Notes under the pieces: model-generated
Database searches by the model: none
What the model was told of the DNA's origin: nothing
What the model saw: the letters and a program-made list of their open reading frames with translations, nothing else
Made by a program: the position numbers and the translations under genes
Shown: in pieces, positions 12,170 to 23,096 of the stretch
Layout: every line of letters begins with the position of its first letter
How positions within the stretch are numbered: position 1 is the first letter of the stretch
Origin: Quercus robur
Taxonomy: Eukaryota; Streptophyta; Magnoliopsida; Fagales; Fagaceae
Direction of reading: 5' to 3'
Length of the DNA stretch: 64,000 bases
NCBI RefSeq assembly: GCF_932294415.1
Contig: NC_065538.1
Coordinates: 24,143,957-24,207,956, forward strand

Positions 12170-12522
12170 TGTACATGACTCTTAGACATAGGTTGCTTTT
12201 TTTTTTTGCTACCACATATCCCATTATGCAGCAAAACCCTTCCATTTAATTACCACCACATATGGAAACAGATACTTTAAGAATAAGAGATATAATCTTT
12301 TTTTTTTTTTTTTTTTATAGGGTTTCAACCATAAATACTTTTAGAATAAGAGATATAATCTGTTGTTTTTTTTAGAGGGTTTTAACCTATAACGTCCGCT
12401 CTTGACATATATATAATTTGTTGTAATTGGTGTGTAATAAAAATAACGCCAACAATAAACTAAAGTAAAGATTATGTAGCTCAAATTGCAACTTATCGCC
12501 TTGACTATTATCATATTAAAAA
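12170..12522. other. Spacer, poly-T rich
   Basis: It holds a short imperfect direct duplication around AATAAGAGATATAATC (12282 and 12345) and poly-T runs. No gene seen. Confidence 0.5.
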
Positions 12523-12916
12523 TTTAGGCTAAATGCAAGACTTGCCCTCTAAATTTTACCAAAATTCATTTCAATCCTCTAATTTAGCTTTCATTCATTT
12601 TAGTCCTCTAAATTTCAAATTTATTTAATTAAGGTCTTTCCATCAACTTTTGTTAATTTTTTTTTGAAAAAAAATTTTGGAAAATATTTTTCAATCATTA
12701 ATTGATTTTTTTTTTTTTTTTTAGTTTAAAACATTTGATGAAAAATTTAAAAAATTTTGAAAAATTAACCACAACATATAACAAAAATTGATGAAAAAGA
12801 CCTAATTAATTGAATAAACTTAAAAGTTAGATGATTGAAATGAACGAAAACAAAATTAAAGTACTGAAATGAATTTTGGTGAAATATAGAAGGTGAATTT
12901 TGCAATTTAGCCTAAA
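12523..12916. mobile_element. Long-TIR MITE (TTTAGGCTAAAT ends)
   Basis: The first and last 80 bases or so are imperfect inverted repeats starting TTTAGGCTAAAT and sharing ACCAAAATTCATTTCA. The interior is AT-rich. I see no convincing target duplication, so the superfamily is uncertain; the ends look like common plant Mutator-type MITEs. Confidence 0.65.
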
Positions 12917-15436
12917 CCATCTCCTCACATGCTAAAGAAATCAAAAAATCACTTACAATCAATGAGACTGATTTTGAGGACTCCAAAGCCCTAGTGATTT
13001 GCTCTAGCCTAGGGCATGAAAATCTTAACAATTTGGTTTAGGTGGGATCGGATCAACCTAAAGACAGTGTGATCCAGTAATGTGGCGGAGACAACTCCAT
13101 CACGTGTGGCTTTGTGTGGGACTATGCCATGTCTCTTCTCGCCCTGTCTAAAGCAAAGGAAACATATGCTCGGCTGGGAAGAAACATTTGCTTTAATTTA
13201 TTGGGGTTTGAAATTTTTTTAGATTACCTGCAGGCCATTATAATATGTATAAGCATATTTACTTGGCACCTTAATTTTAAAAGAGAAATATTACTCTTGT
13301 GGATATGTAGTCATGCATGCCTAACATGTTCTTTATTGACCAATTGCTTGGAGAACACCTATAATACGTGGCCGAATCACTTTATATAATTGGGTATATG
13401 CAGCTAATATAATTGGTGATATAGGTTTATAATTGTGTTTTGGAATCAAGTTTATTTTGCACTACCAAATCTTTCAATGATTCACTCCCATGATCCTGGT
13501 GATTATTTCAAAATTGGCATAAGAGACCTAAAATATTTAGTCATTCTTGTTTAAACTTTTAGATATATTTCAAATTAATGAGATGCATTTTGTTCTTGGG
13601 TCATGATCATGTATTATTATGCACAATAAAAGAAGTATTGAGGTGGATCAAATTTTAATTGGACTGAATTTGCATTAGTTGGGTCTATCTCGAAAAGAAC
13701 TCAAACTATAATAGGATTTGAAGAAGCTTGTGCTTGTTAACAGGAGCTTAAGCCTGTTATTAGTAATAATTTCCATGGTTTCCTCCAACGAGACATAAGA
13801 GTGCACATAAATATAATAGAATGAACCAGAGCAAAACCCGCTGTCCAATATCTTCTTAGTTGCCTATAATGTTTTGGACACATACCCTAATTATGGGCTG
13901 TGTGGACCTACCAAATTTGGAAGTTCTCCATCCAGTTGTTAGTATAAAATTATTCAAAGTTAAAACAATATAATACTTGAGGTTCAAGCATAAAATAAAC
14001 TATCAAAAACTAGTAGGTGAAGCACACACTTTTAAGTGCTTTGGGACAGCAATTTGGCAAATAACCTAAATAAAGTGCACCATCAAATTAATTAATAAGA
14101 GCATGTGCTTAAATGCTTATGTTTAGTTATAGTAAACCTAACCATAAGACACTGTCTTTTGTTCAGTTATAGTAACCCTGATAATAATAAGACAATTTAT
14201 TTTTTTATATAAATCTTGTTTCTATAAGTTTTGTCTTTCTACTTATCCTAATAAAGTACGATTAAATCCTTTTTCTGATGCTCCATCACATGCATGGAAG
14301 CATGAACATGTGCATGTACTAACATTGTTTAGTCTTTTATTTATTTGTTCCAGACATCAATCATGCACCTTTCCATGATTATGCCTGCCTAAACTGTTTT
14401 TTCAATGTTCTTCACAATTCATCAAAGCTTAGTGATTATGTAAGATTTAAAAACAGATTTTATAACGATTATATAACATTAAATTTGTGTGTGTATGTAT
14501 ATATATGACAGGTTTGTAAGTTATATGTTCATAATAGAGGTGTTAGCAAGCATTGATAAACATAAACAATATTTAGGTTGATCATTGTGTACTAATCCAT
14601 TGGACTATGCCCATTTTCTAGTTGCAGTCCTCTATCCAACTTATTAAAGATTCTTGAGTTATACCCAATATCTTTTTGTAAGCAACTTGTTGAAATTATG
14701 ATATTTTATATCTGTTCGGATCGAGTAGTAACGAATTTGGGAGCATAAACAAATATCATTCACCAATTTAGAGAATGTAATTTGTCCATCTCTATTTCTC
14801 AGCTAAAAAACAATATATATGGCAAATCAATCACAGTGAGGCGGTATTAATTATGTATATCATATTGTATATAACATCCTTTTATGAGAGGTGGATTTCA
14901 CATTTATACAGTGCGGTCCATGTAAGAAAATATTGTATACAACATGTTACACAAAATAATAAATGAATTACAGAACAAACTAAAGCTTTTTTTTTTTTTT
15001 TTTTTTCTTTGTAAAGAGTTGGCTTATATGCACTTTATATTGTATAGGACTGAAATCTAAAATGATGAAAAAGGACGGCAACTTACAATTTCAATAAATA
15101 TAACAATTATCGATCAATACCATTGATCAATGAATACAATCAAATTTTCTACACAAAAGTTAAAAAAAAAAAAAAAAAAAAGATTTGATGTAGTTTTCGT
15201 TTGGGAACAATTTCTCTAACGTTTGCTAAAAATGTGCTAAAGTATACTTGTACCATGAAAAATTTTGAAAATATAAGAAAAAAAAAAAAAAAGAGGAAAA
15301 AGTAAAGTGTTAAAAAGGTGTATATAAAAATTAAAAGTTAAAAGTTAAAAGCTGAAACTGATGCCAAATAGGCTCGTAATCTTTCACCATTGAATAAGCA
15401 AGTTATTATATATTTATAAATATAATTACATTATAA
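12917..15436. other. Spacer without recognised genes
   Basis: The 13114-13389 open frame has no recognisable product. Poly-T (14987-15006) and poly-A (15161-15181) tracts are present. A sequence at about 15190-15375, starting TTCGTTTGGGAAC and ending GATGCCAAATAGGCTC, may be a worn hAT-type MITE. Confidence 0.5.
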
Positions 15437-15441
15437 CATAT
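15437..15441. other. Left target-site duplication CATAT of gypsy element
   Basis: CATAT directly before the 3' LTR equals CATAT at 30370-30374 directly after the 5' LTR, which fixes both ends of the insertion. Confidence 0.9.
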
Positions 15442-16276
15442 TGTGAGAGTGCCTTTTTCGGGATACTCAGGCCCAAGGATCCCGGGCCTGAATGAAAAGG
15501 AAGGATTTGGTGGACCGGGTCTTGACTCACCGCAGCTAACAAGCTGTTTAAGAATCAAGTAAATGTAGAGTGAAAGTTCAAAAACGTGTACAAAAACACT
15601 TTTGAACGTTTAGACCCCCAAAAACCAATTTAATCAACACACGCAATATGTTAAACAATAGTATGCGGAAACTTAACATATGCTATAACATGGTATTGAT
15701 TAAACAACTATCTAAGCCACAACAAAATAAACCACAACAGATAATGTAAAGGCAGAGATAGAGAGGAAGGAAGATGCAAACACAGCGATAACACCAGATA
15801 TGTTATCGAAGAGGAAACCGAAGACCTCGGCGAAAAACCTCTCCGCCGCCCTCCAAGCGGTAATCAATCCACTAGAAAATACAGTTGGGATACAAGGACA
15901 GCAATAGACCCTCCAAGCGTAATCTACCCAATGCACCTAAGCCCTCCAAGCTTCTTGCTCCAACGAGGTTGCGCCGAACCTTTTTCTTTTCTAGCTTTCC
16001 GGATTCCGCTACTACACCGTAGCATCAACCAATGAATATTGGCTCCTTCCTAACTGCTTCCCAGAACTCCAAACGTCTGTCTCACAGAGATGATAATGGT
16101 GAGAACCAGGTTTGGTATAAAGGCCTCTCAAGGATTTGACAATGGAGAGGAAGAGAGTGAGGGATTTTGATGAGACTCTAAGGTAGAGATTGTGGGTAAA
16201 ACAATCTGGTTTTTCTTTAGGGTTTCTCTCTCAAAATTCTCTCTGGAAGCTCTCTTTCAATCGTGGGTTAAAAGGG

Positions 16277-16284
16277 TATTTATA
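16277..16284 (-). promoter_or_regulatory. Putative TATA box of the solo LTR
   Basis: TATAAATA on the minus strand, downstream (in that orientation) of the CGCGAG-rich repeats. Confidence 0.45.
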
Positions 16285-16333
16285 CTGAAGAGGAGTGGAA
16301 TGCGAAACGTCAGGTTTTTCCAAAACAGGGGTG

Positions 16334-16522
16334 GCTCGCGGCTTGACCTCGCGGCTTGACTAAGTCGCGAGTTCCAGTCGCGAGTTAACCGAATGGCCAG
16401 TTGTCCTGTTTTGTCCTGTAGTGCTCCAGCTAGCATGACTGTTCATCTTCCAGCATGCTTGGCACGTGTGCAGATTCTGGCGGGTTGAAGCCGCGAGTCC
16501 AGTCGCGAGTCCCAGCCGCGAC
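16334..16522. repeat. CpG-rich CGCGAG/CGCGGC repeat cluster in the solo LTR
   Basis: Seven related motifs (three TCGCGAGT, plus CTCGCGGCT, GCCGCGAGT and GCCGCGACT variants) occur in 190 bases. They lie upstream of the putative minus-strand TATA box, in the U3 position of the LTR. Confidence 0.7.
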
Positions 16523-17809
16523 TCTCTGTTTTCTTGCACACTCTTGAGCAATCTTCACACTATCTCACTCACTACCCTTACAACAATCCCACCTAAATAC
16601 AGGGTTACTAAATGCTGAATTACAAGCAAATTTGGCACGGAATAAAGCCAATTAGATGGTTGAATAAATTCAACCTTACATAGAGAATACTTCTGACAAT
16701 ATACAAAAAAAAATGACAAACAAGGATATCGAAGAGTGCCAAAAATTAACAACGTAAGTTCAGAAGGAAAGAAAAACAACAGGATTAGCAAGACGATAAA
16801 AAAAAAAAGTGATGTAGGGATCCTGGGAATTATGAAACAGTATTTCATTAATACATTATCTGTTTGATTACAGAAAGCTCACTAGGACGTGATACAAGGT
16901 CCAATCAAGCTCAAAAATTGCAGTCTTGAATGGCTATTTCAGCATTCAAAACTTGCAAAGTTTGATTCTCGTTGAATCCGGGTATGTGCAATAGTGGCCT
17001 TTACAGGATATCGGGAAGCAGTATTTGTTTTTCCCTTAGTATTTTCTTTCTGCACAGATTTTTCTGATAGTTTTTCCTAGAGAATTTCTTCTTTCTTGCG
17101 TTTCTTTCTTTTTTTCTCGTTGCCTTCTTCACAACCCATCCCCTCCTTTTATAATGGAGTTTTCTGGGCGTCCTGGGGAACCGTTGGTTCCCCTGTTTTG
17201 TTCTTTTGCAAACAGAGCATGTTCTGTCCCCATCGTCTCGGTAAGTCCCTTTTCCGTTTTCTCTCATTCTTTCCTTCTCTTGGTTCTGATTCCTTCGAAA
17301 GCTTCTGGTTAGCCATCCTCTTTGGGACGTGCTGAGGTATGCCCTTCTCGGCATCCCCACTTTTGGCGCCTTCTACTTTTCCGTTTCTTTCCTATTTGGG
17401 CGGAATCCTGTTCTGCCTTTTTAAAATCGTTTTGTTATCATTCTTCTTCCCTGTCTTGGTTTCCCGAGGCCTCTTTTGTCTGTGCCATGAAGGGTCGCTT
17501 GCGTTCTTTTGTTTTCTTGTTTTCTTTTTTCTGTCTTCTTTCTATCGATTTGTCTCGGTCTTCTTTTTTATTTGTGCTTGAAGGGATCTGCGCTTATTGA
17601 GGATTCTTGCTTCTCTATACTTTGTCGTGGTCTCTTTTTTGGATGCTTCTTTCTTTTCTGGGCTTCAGGATCCTCTGGGCCTTCCTTTTATTCCCCCATG
17701 GGTCATCCGTATCTATTGTTTTGGGCTTAGCCTGAATTTTTCCTTTTGGGCTTGACTTGTTCTTCCGTTTTGGGCTTATTTTATTATGAACTTTTTTTAG
17801 ACCTCAACA

Positions 17810-17825
17810 TTTAGCCCCCCGAGCT
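17810..17825 (-). other. Polypurine tract of gypsy element
   Basis: The minus strand reads GCTCGGGGGGCTAAA directly before the 3' LTR. Confidence 0.65.
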
Positions 17826-18335
17826 CGTGGGTTGCCTGAAACCCACGCGTGAGTGATTTAGGTTTCCTAAGATTTTCGTGGTATCCCCATTTTTTCAACT
17901 TCTACTGGGTTCCCTTCCTTTTTACTTGGGATCCCGGCCCTTTTTTGCTGCTTTTGGTCACCTCCTTTTTGCGTGTTGCATTCCCTTATAATTATTACTT
18001 TTTGCAGCTTCCTCTTTATACGGGACGTGGCAGTTGGGTATTTGAGGTAAAACTCCTCTACCCACTTTTCTCGTTTCCCGTTATTTCTCATTAATAACTG
18101 CTGATTAATCCCTACTTCAAATTAAATTTCTTGGCAACTGGCGCGTCTTTCCATAAACTGTTTTCCCCAACTGCTATTTGCGCCTTTATTGTAGCCGTTT
18201 CATCTTATCACTTTGCATCTCTGAGTTTTTTCACTCTTTGTGTTTCTCTTTCTTTTTCTCTTCTTCTCTGTTACTCTGGTCTTCCTCCCTTTCGCACTTT
18301 TAATCTCTTTTCTTCTCATAGTGCGTGTTGTTTCG
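17826..18335 (+). promoter_or_regulatory. Presumed promoter and leader region of the antisense gene
   Basis: A pyrimidine-rich plus-strand leader (18200-18330) runs into the ATG at 18336. I see no single convincing TATA box; the assignment rests on position only. Confidence 0.35.
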
Positions 18336-21300
18336 ATGGCTTCTTCTTCTTCTCGAAAGAGGAGAGAGCGTACTCCCAACCCTTCTAAGGGTGAAGGTTC
18401 TTCTGGTTCTGCTCCGAGTGATTCTCACGAGGTTACTGAACGTCTGGCCTTCCCTTTACGGGATCCTTGGTATTCTCTCATTTTATTTTTCCCTCATATA
18501 TCTCATGGTGAGGCTCCTCCATCCCCTCACGTTTGGATGTTTTCTGGCCAAGCGGGTTTCGCTGGTTCCGCCCAGGTTCTTGACCCTAGAGAGATTTTCG
18601 ATCTCCAGATCAGACAAGGAATCCGAGAGGCAATTCCTATTTTCTTTGATTTTGTTTCGGGAAAGATTCAGGGTTGGCCTATATGGGTAAACAAGGAACT
18701 GTCTGATGCTGAGTTTGTGGGTCGTTTGGAGCGCGCCGGTATCCTAAAGGCAGTGGCTATTTCTAGAAACCTTGAGGGTTTCAGAGACGCCAAAGGGCTC
18801 GGGCATCTGGTACGTCGTTGGTGTCCTTCCCTTCATACTTTTTTCTTTTCTACTGGTGAATTGACGATCACCTTGGAGGATGTGGTTAATAACTTCCTCC
18901 TCCCGGTGTTTGGTGAAGAGAATCCCTTTGATATTAACCTTTCTGGTGAGGATCTCGTGGTAGAAGAAAAATTATTTGGTCATTTTGGTGGTCGCTCCGC
19001 CTCTTCTGGTGGTAAGCCGGCTAGGATAGAGAGATGGGTGATGACCCTCTCTTGTGAAAAGGATAAGGAAGTGAGGTGGGCCGGTTTCCTGGCTTTTTGG
19101 CTTGGTAAATTTTTGTTTAGTGAGTTCCCTGGGTACGGAGTTAAGTCTTCGTTTCTTCCGTTGGCAATCAAGTTGGCTCGAGGTACCCAGTATCCTTTGG
19201 CCCCTCTGTTTTTGGGTCATGTTAATTCTCAACTGGACCAGCTTCATGGAGATGAGGCTGAGGGTGATTCTTGTTATGTGATCACTTCATCTCTTCACTG
19301 TGCTATTCTTCAGATTTTCATGTGGGACCGTTCTGCAGCTACTTTGGCTAAGTGCAGGAATTTGAAATTTGTGAAGGACAAGTTCCAAGGATCCCCCGAC
19401 ATAGTGAAGGGTCTTTGTGGCAATTCTACCGATGCCTTTCCCATTATTTTTCGTTGGATTAGCTTGAAAGGTGGTGGCCTCAATCTTGTGGAGTTGTTTG
19501 ACCAGGCACGGAGCTTATATTGGAGATCTCCTCGTGAGTTTGGTCCTGGCTTTGCGTGTGATTCTGTGTTGTCTTCTTTTTTATCTTCTACAGGTAATAC
19601 CTTTGACTTGCGCCATGGTGATGAGGGCAGTCTGGCTTATCTTGCCTGCATTAGCCCCTCCTGGCTTCCTGTGCCTTCTTCAAGTGGCCTAAAATATACT
19701 CATTATTCAGCACACCAGGTGCTCCGACAATTTGGTTTTAATCAGGACATTCCGCCAGTTTTTAAGGATGTGGTGCCATCCCTTCCTTCCTTGGATCCTT
19801 TCTTGAGGCTGCAGGCCTTTTCTTATTGGTCACGGAAGAGCCCCCAATTTGCAGTGCCTAACTCCCAAAGAGGAGTCTTTGCTTCTAGTGGCTATACCAG
19901 TTATTGGAGAAGAGTACAAAAATCTTTTGTTGATTATGTTGGCACTGGTACAGTTCAGGAAGCCCCAAATCCTAGCATTGTTTCTGCTCCGACATCCAAT
20001 AGACGTTTATCCCTTCCTACTGCTGGGATTGTTTCTGCTGCTGCAAGCAGCAAGACTGGGTTTGCAGAGTGGCATGCCTCCAGGGGAGGTTGGGTGGCTT
20101 ATGGACAGGATTTTCCTGAGACCTGGCTGGGTGATAGTCTCATCATTGGTGCTTCCTCTGGGGTGCCCATCAAAAAGGGTGCAACAGAGACAATAAGTGC
20201 TGCCACTGCTCCGAGTAAAGGTAAGGATGTCAAGTCGAAGAAAATGAAAGCTGCTGATGTTGGCGAAAGTACAGGGGGTGTGGAGATAGGCTCTGAGGCG
20301 AAAAGAAGGAAAACGGGGAAATCTCAAGCACACTTGGCATCTCAGGAAGGCAAGGATGTCAGGGAACCTTTGGTTTCAAGGACCCGAAAGAAGACCAAGG
20401 TAGAGTCTTCTTTTCCCCAGGTTCCTGTGACTGCTTCAGTCCATGGTTCTTTAGGATCCTCTGGTTTGGTATCCCAGCCTCCTTTAGGACCCTCTGGGCG
20501 TACTCGTAGTAAGCAAAAGACTTCCAGAGAATCTGTAGAGAGAGAGAGAAGGGCAAGACTTCTTTCCTTCTTCTCTTTTTTTTTTTTTTTTTACCTATTC
20601 ACCTTGTTGCACTTATTTCTATTTTGCTGACAAGTGGTGATTTCCTTTGCAGTCCAAGCGCAAGTCTGATCACAAGAAGGGTAAGAGCCAATCTTCTGGA
20701 GACGACATGGTACGTGTGTTCCCCTCCTTCTTTTGTTCTTTCCCTTTTGTTCTGACATTGTGTTGTTAGCATTTCCTGCTGTTGTGTTTTTCTCTTTTTT
20801 TTTTCTTTTCACTTGGCACTGCCTTCTCCGCTTCTTCTTCCTTTAGGTGGAGGTATCCCCTCCTATGACTGACAAGGCTCTGGGGGAGGAAACTATCACA
20901 GCTCTTTCTGTTGTTTTTCCTGTTATGGGGGAGGAGCCCCCTACTGATGATCCAGATGAGGAAACCAGGCAACCGATGCAAGGTTCCCAGGATTCTCAGG
21001 ATCCCAAAGCTTCTAGGATCCCGTCATCTCAAAGTCCCCATCTTGAACGTACTCCTATTCCTATCAGGACTGTGTTTCCTCAATCTTTGTCAGATAAAGG
21101 TGCTTTGGGAGACACTCCTTTATCCAAACAAACAGGTAAACCTTGTTTCCTTGAAATAGCGTTATATTTTTACTTTCTTTTCCAGTTTTTTCTTGAGTTC
21201 CTCCTTTTCCTTTTCCTTTTAGGTCAAACCAGTGAGAAATCCGCTCCCAGTATTGCCCCTTCTTTAGAATCAGAGAGCTCAGAAGGTGAGTGCAAGCTGC

Positions 21301-22295
21301 TCCCATCGTGTTTCCTTTTTCTTCCCCCCTTTTTTTTTCTTTTATATGGCGAAGCCCCCTGCATCTATCCCTTCCTTTAGCCACTTTGCCATTGGTCCTT
21401 CACCTTTTCTTCAACTTGCCTTATGTTCCTTCCCAGAATCTTCGGGGAAGTCAGGAGATCAGGAAGAAGAGGCTCTGCCCCAAGAAACTGGAACCGGTTT
21501 GTTCTTCTTTTTCTCCTTTTTTTTAAAAAAAGACTAAATCTGTTCTTCCTTTTCTTTTCTTTTTTTTTTTTGAATATTGATACAGGCTTTGCAGGTTCTG
21601 AGCCTGTCATCCCTGAAGGAATTGTGAGACCTGTTCAAGTTGCTGACCTTCATCCAGAGCAAAAGGCTGCAAGTCCTCCTGTCTCTGCAAGTGATGACAC
21701 GGCGATGGGGGATGCCTCGAAGATGGCTGCCTCAGATCTTGATTCAAGGCTTTCCTCTTTCCTGGCTCGCTTTGATCTCTTGGAATTCAACAGTCTTCCT
21801 GCCAGCCACTTCCATGTTTTTGGGTCTTCTTATGGCAGCTTCCTGCGCTTCTCTGTTCCTGTGGAAGGCTTGCCGCTGCTAGAGAGCCTGCTCAAGAGTC
21901 ACGGGGATTTTACCAGCGGCTTCAGGGGAGGCGTTTTTCTAGGCAATATTTTGATGGAGTTGCTGTGTGCTATGCTGATTTCCCTAAGGAATTCCTCTGT
22001 AGATTCCTTGACTGAAGAAAAGCTTCTGGAGTGGAGAGGAGTGGTGCAAGACCTTCTAGAGGCCAAGTTCAATTTGTCTTTTCTGCTGGATCACTTGCGT
22101 CTGCTGGCTCATATGCTATTTCAGAGGCAATCATTCAAGAGTATAGACACTGAGATAGCTGCTGCTGAGGAAGCTTTGGCTCATGCTCACAAGGTTTTAC
22201 AAGACTTGAAGGTCAAGCGGCAGAGGATCCTTTCTACTTTGGCTGTGCCTGTTATTTCTCCGGATGCCTCCCTGTTGGCCGGCCTCATTCCTTAG
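18336..22295 (+). CDS. Plant-mobile-domain protein, spliced antisense gene of the Tat element (intact)
   Basis: Six exons can be read: 18336-20552, 20653-20709, 20847-21135, 21223-21285, 21437-21496 and 21586-22295. Together they give 3396 bp, i.e. 1131 residues with no internal stop, and every junction keeps phase. Introns are GT-AG except the first, which is GC-AG. Residues about 140-450 resemble the plant mobile domain (GEL.ITLEDVVN..LPVFG; AFWLGKFLF...LPLAIKLARG). Basic, Lys/Arg-rich patches near residues 640-760 could be nuclear signals. The last exon encodes a helical region with a short coiled-coil-like end. It lies antisense to gag-pol, tail to tail with integrase. Related domains occur in host MAIN/MAIL-type proteins; this copy's role is unknown. 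Confidence 0.85.
20553..20652 (+). other. GC-AG intron of the antisense gene
   Basis: The donor AGG|GCAAGA and acceptor TTTGCAG join Arg-Arg to SKRKSDHK in phase. There is no GT donor nearby that keeps the frame, and the intron carries a 17-18 base poly-T tract. Confidence 0.65.
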
Positions 22296-23096
22296 CTTAT
22301 TTTTTTTAGATTTACATGAACAATTTGGGGTTGTATAAGTTTTTTTTTTTTTTGAACATTGCTCTGCTCTTTGCTTTCTCTTTTGTGTTTCAAAACTGCT
22401 TCTTATTTCTTAGTATGTGAATCTGCCTTTTTCTTTGGTATATTGCCTTTTTTTTCCTATGGCTCTTTTCTTCCCTGAGTCCTGGACCATGGTTTCCACA
22501 GGCTTCACTGTAAATTCTGGTCCAGGTACCCGGTAATCTATTATGCAAGTACTGAACTGGGTACACTGGTATCCTTCCCTATGTATATATTTTTTTTTTT
22601 GAGATACGGTCCCAGTTCATGAACTTTGACAGGTTCCCCTTTTGCCAAGTGCTAGGCTAGGTATCCTAGATATTTTACTTTTATTCTGTGATCCTAGACC
22701 TATGCACTTGGGGCTGTTTGTGGGATATCTGAAATTATTTGTGAGGTGGATCCTGGGCCATATGTAAAAGGGTATTACATACTCTCCCCTTTTTTTTTTT
22801 GACTCAGGTATCCTTCCTTAAATTTATCCAAATTTGGTCTTTGCAGTATTTAAAGAGAAACTTAAATGTTGAAGAAACAGGAATTTCATTAAAACATGGT
22901 CATTTTTAAGGAACAAAGAAAAAGTCTTTTGGTGCAGTATTGACCACAAAGTGTCAATCTATCACATGTTCCTGAACAAAATTATCTTAGACCAGAATTC
23001 ATGATAAAGGCTGAAAAATAAAAGACAAAAATAAAAAGAACTTAGCAGATAGTGAAGCTGGTGAAAGGACCCTGAGGTACCGGGATCCCCTTGTCC
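22296..23096. other. Spacer between the convergent antisense gene and integrase
   Basis: T-rich sequence without coding signal. It contains repeated GGTATCCT/CCTGG-type words and poly-T runs. It should hold the 3' ends of both transcripts. Confidence 0.5.

Larger units (their letters stand above)
15571..16680 (-). mobile_element. Nested solo LTR (1110 bp) with TAGAG duplication
   Basis: It starts TGAAAGTTC and ends CCTTACA, so it has TG...CA termini. It is flanked by TAGAG at 15566-15570 and 16681-16685 and contains no coding domain. This is what remains when the two LTRs of an element recombine. A TATAAATA on the minus strand (16277-16284) suggests minus orientation. The family is not known to me. 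Confidence 0.85.
15442..17809 (-). repeat. 3' LTR of gypsy element, split by a nested solo LTR
   Basis: 15442-15570 and 16686-17809 together match 29116-30369. The intervening 1.1 kb is absent from the other LTR. The LTR starts TG and ends CA. Open frames of 70-120 codons inside it are mirrored in the other LTR but encode only hydrophobic low-complexity peptides and are not genes. Confidence 0.95.

Noticed and set aside
16334..16522. Repeated CGCGAG motifs looked at as a CRISPR-like array.
   Set aside because: Spacing and unit length are irregular, and this is a plant LTR with no associated genes.
17001..17730. Several overlapping open frames of 70-120 codons inside the gypsy LTR (also at 29656-30290).
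   Set aside because: They are hydrophobic Phe/Ser/Leu-rich frames in pyrimidine-rich LTR sequence, recur in both LTRs and match no family.
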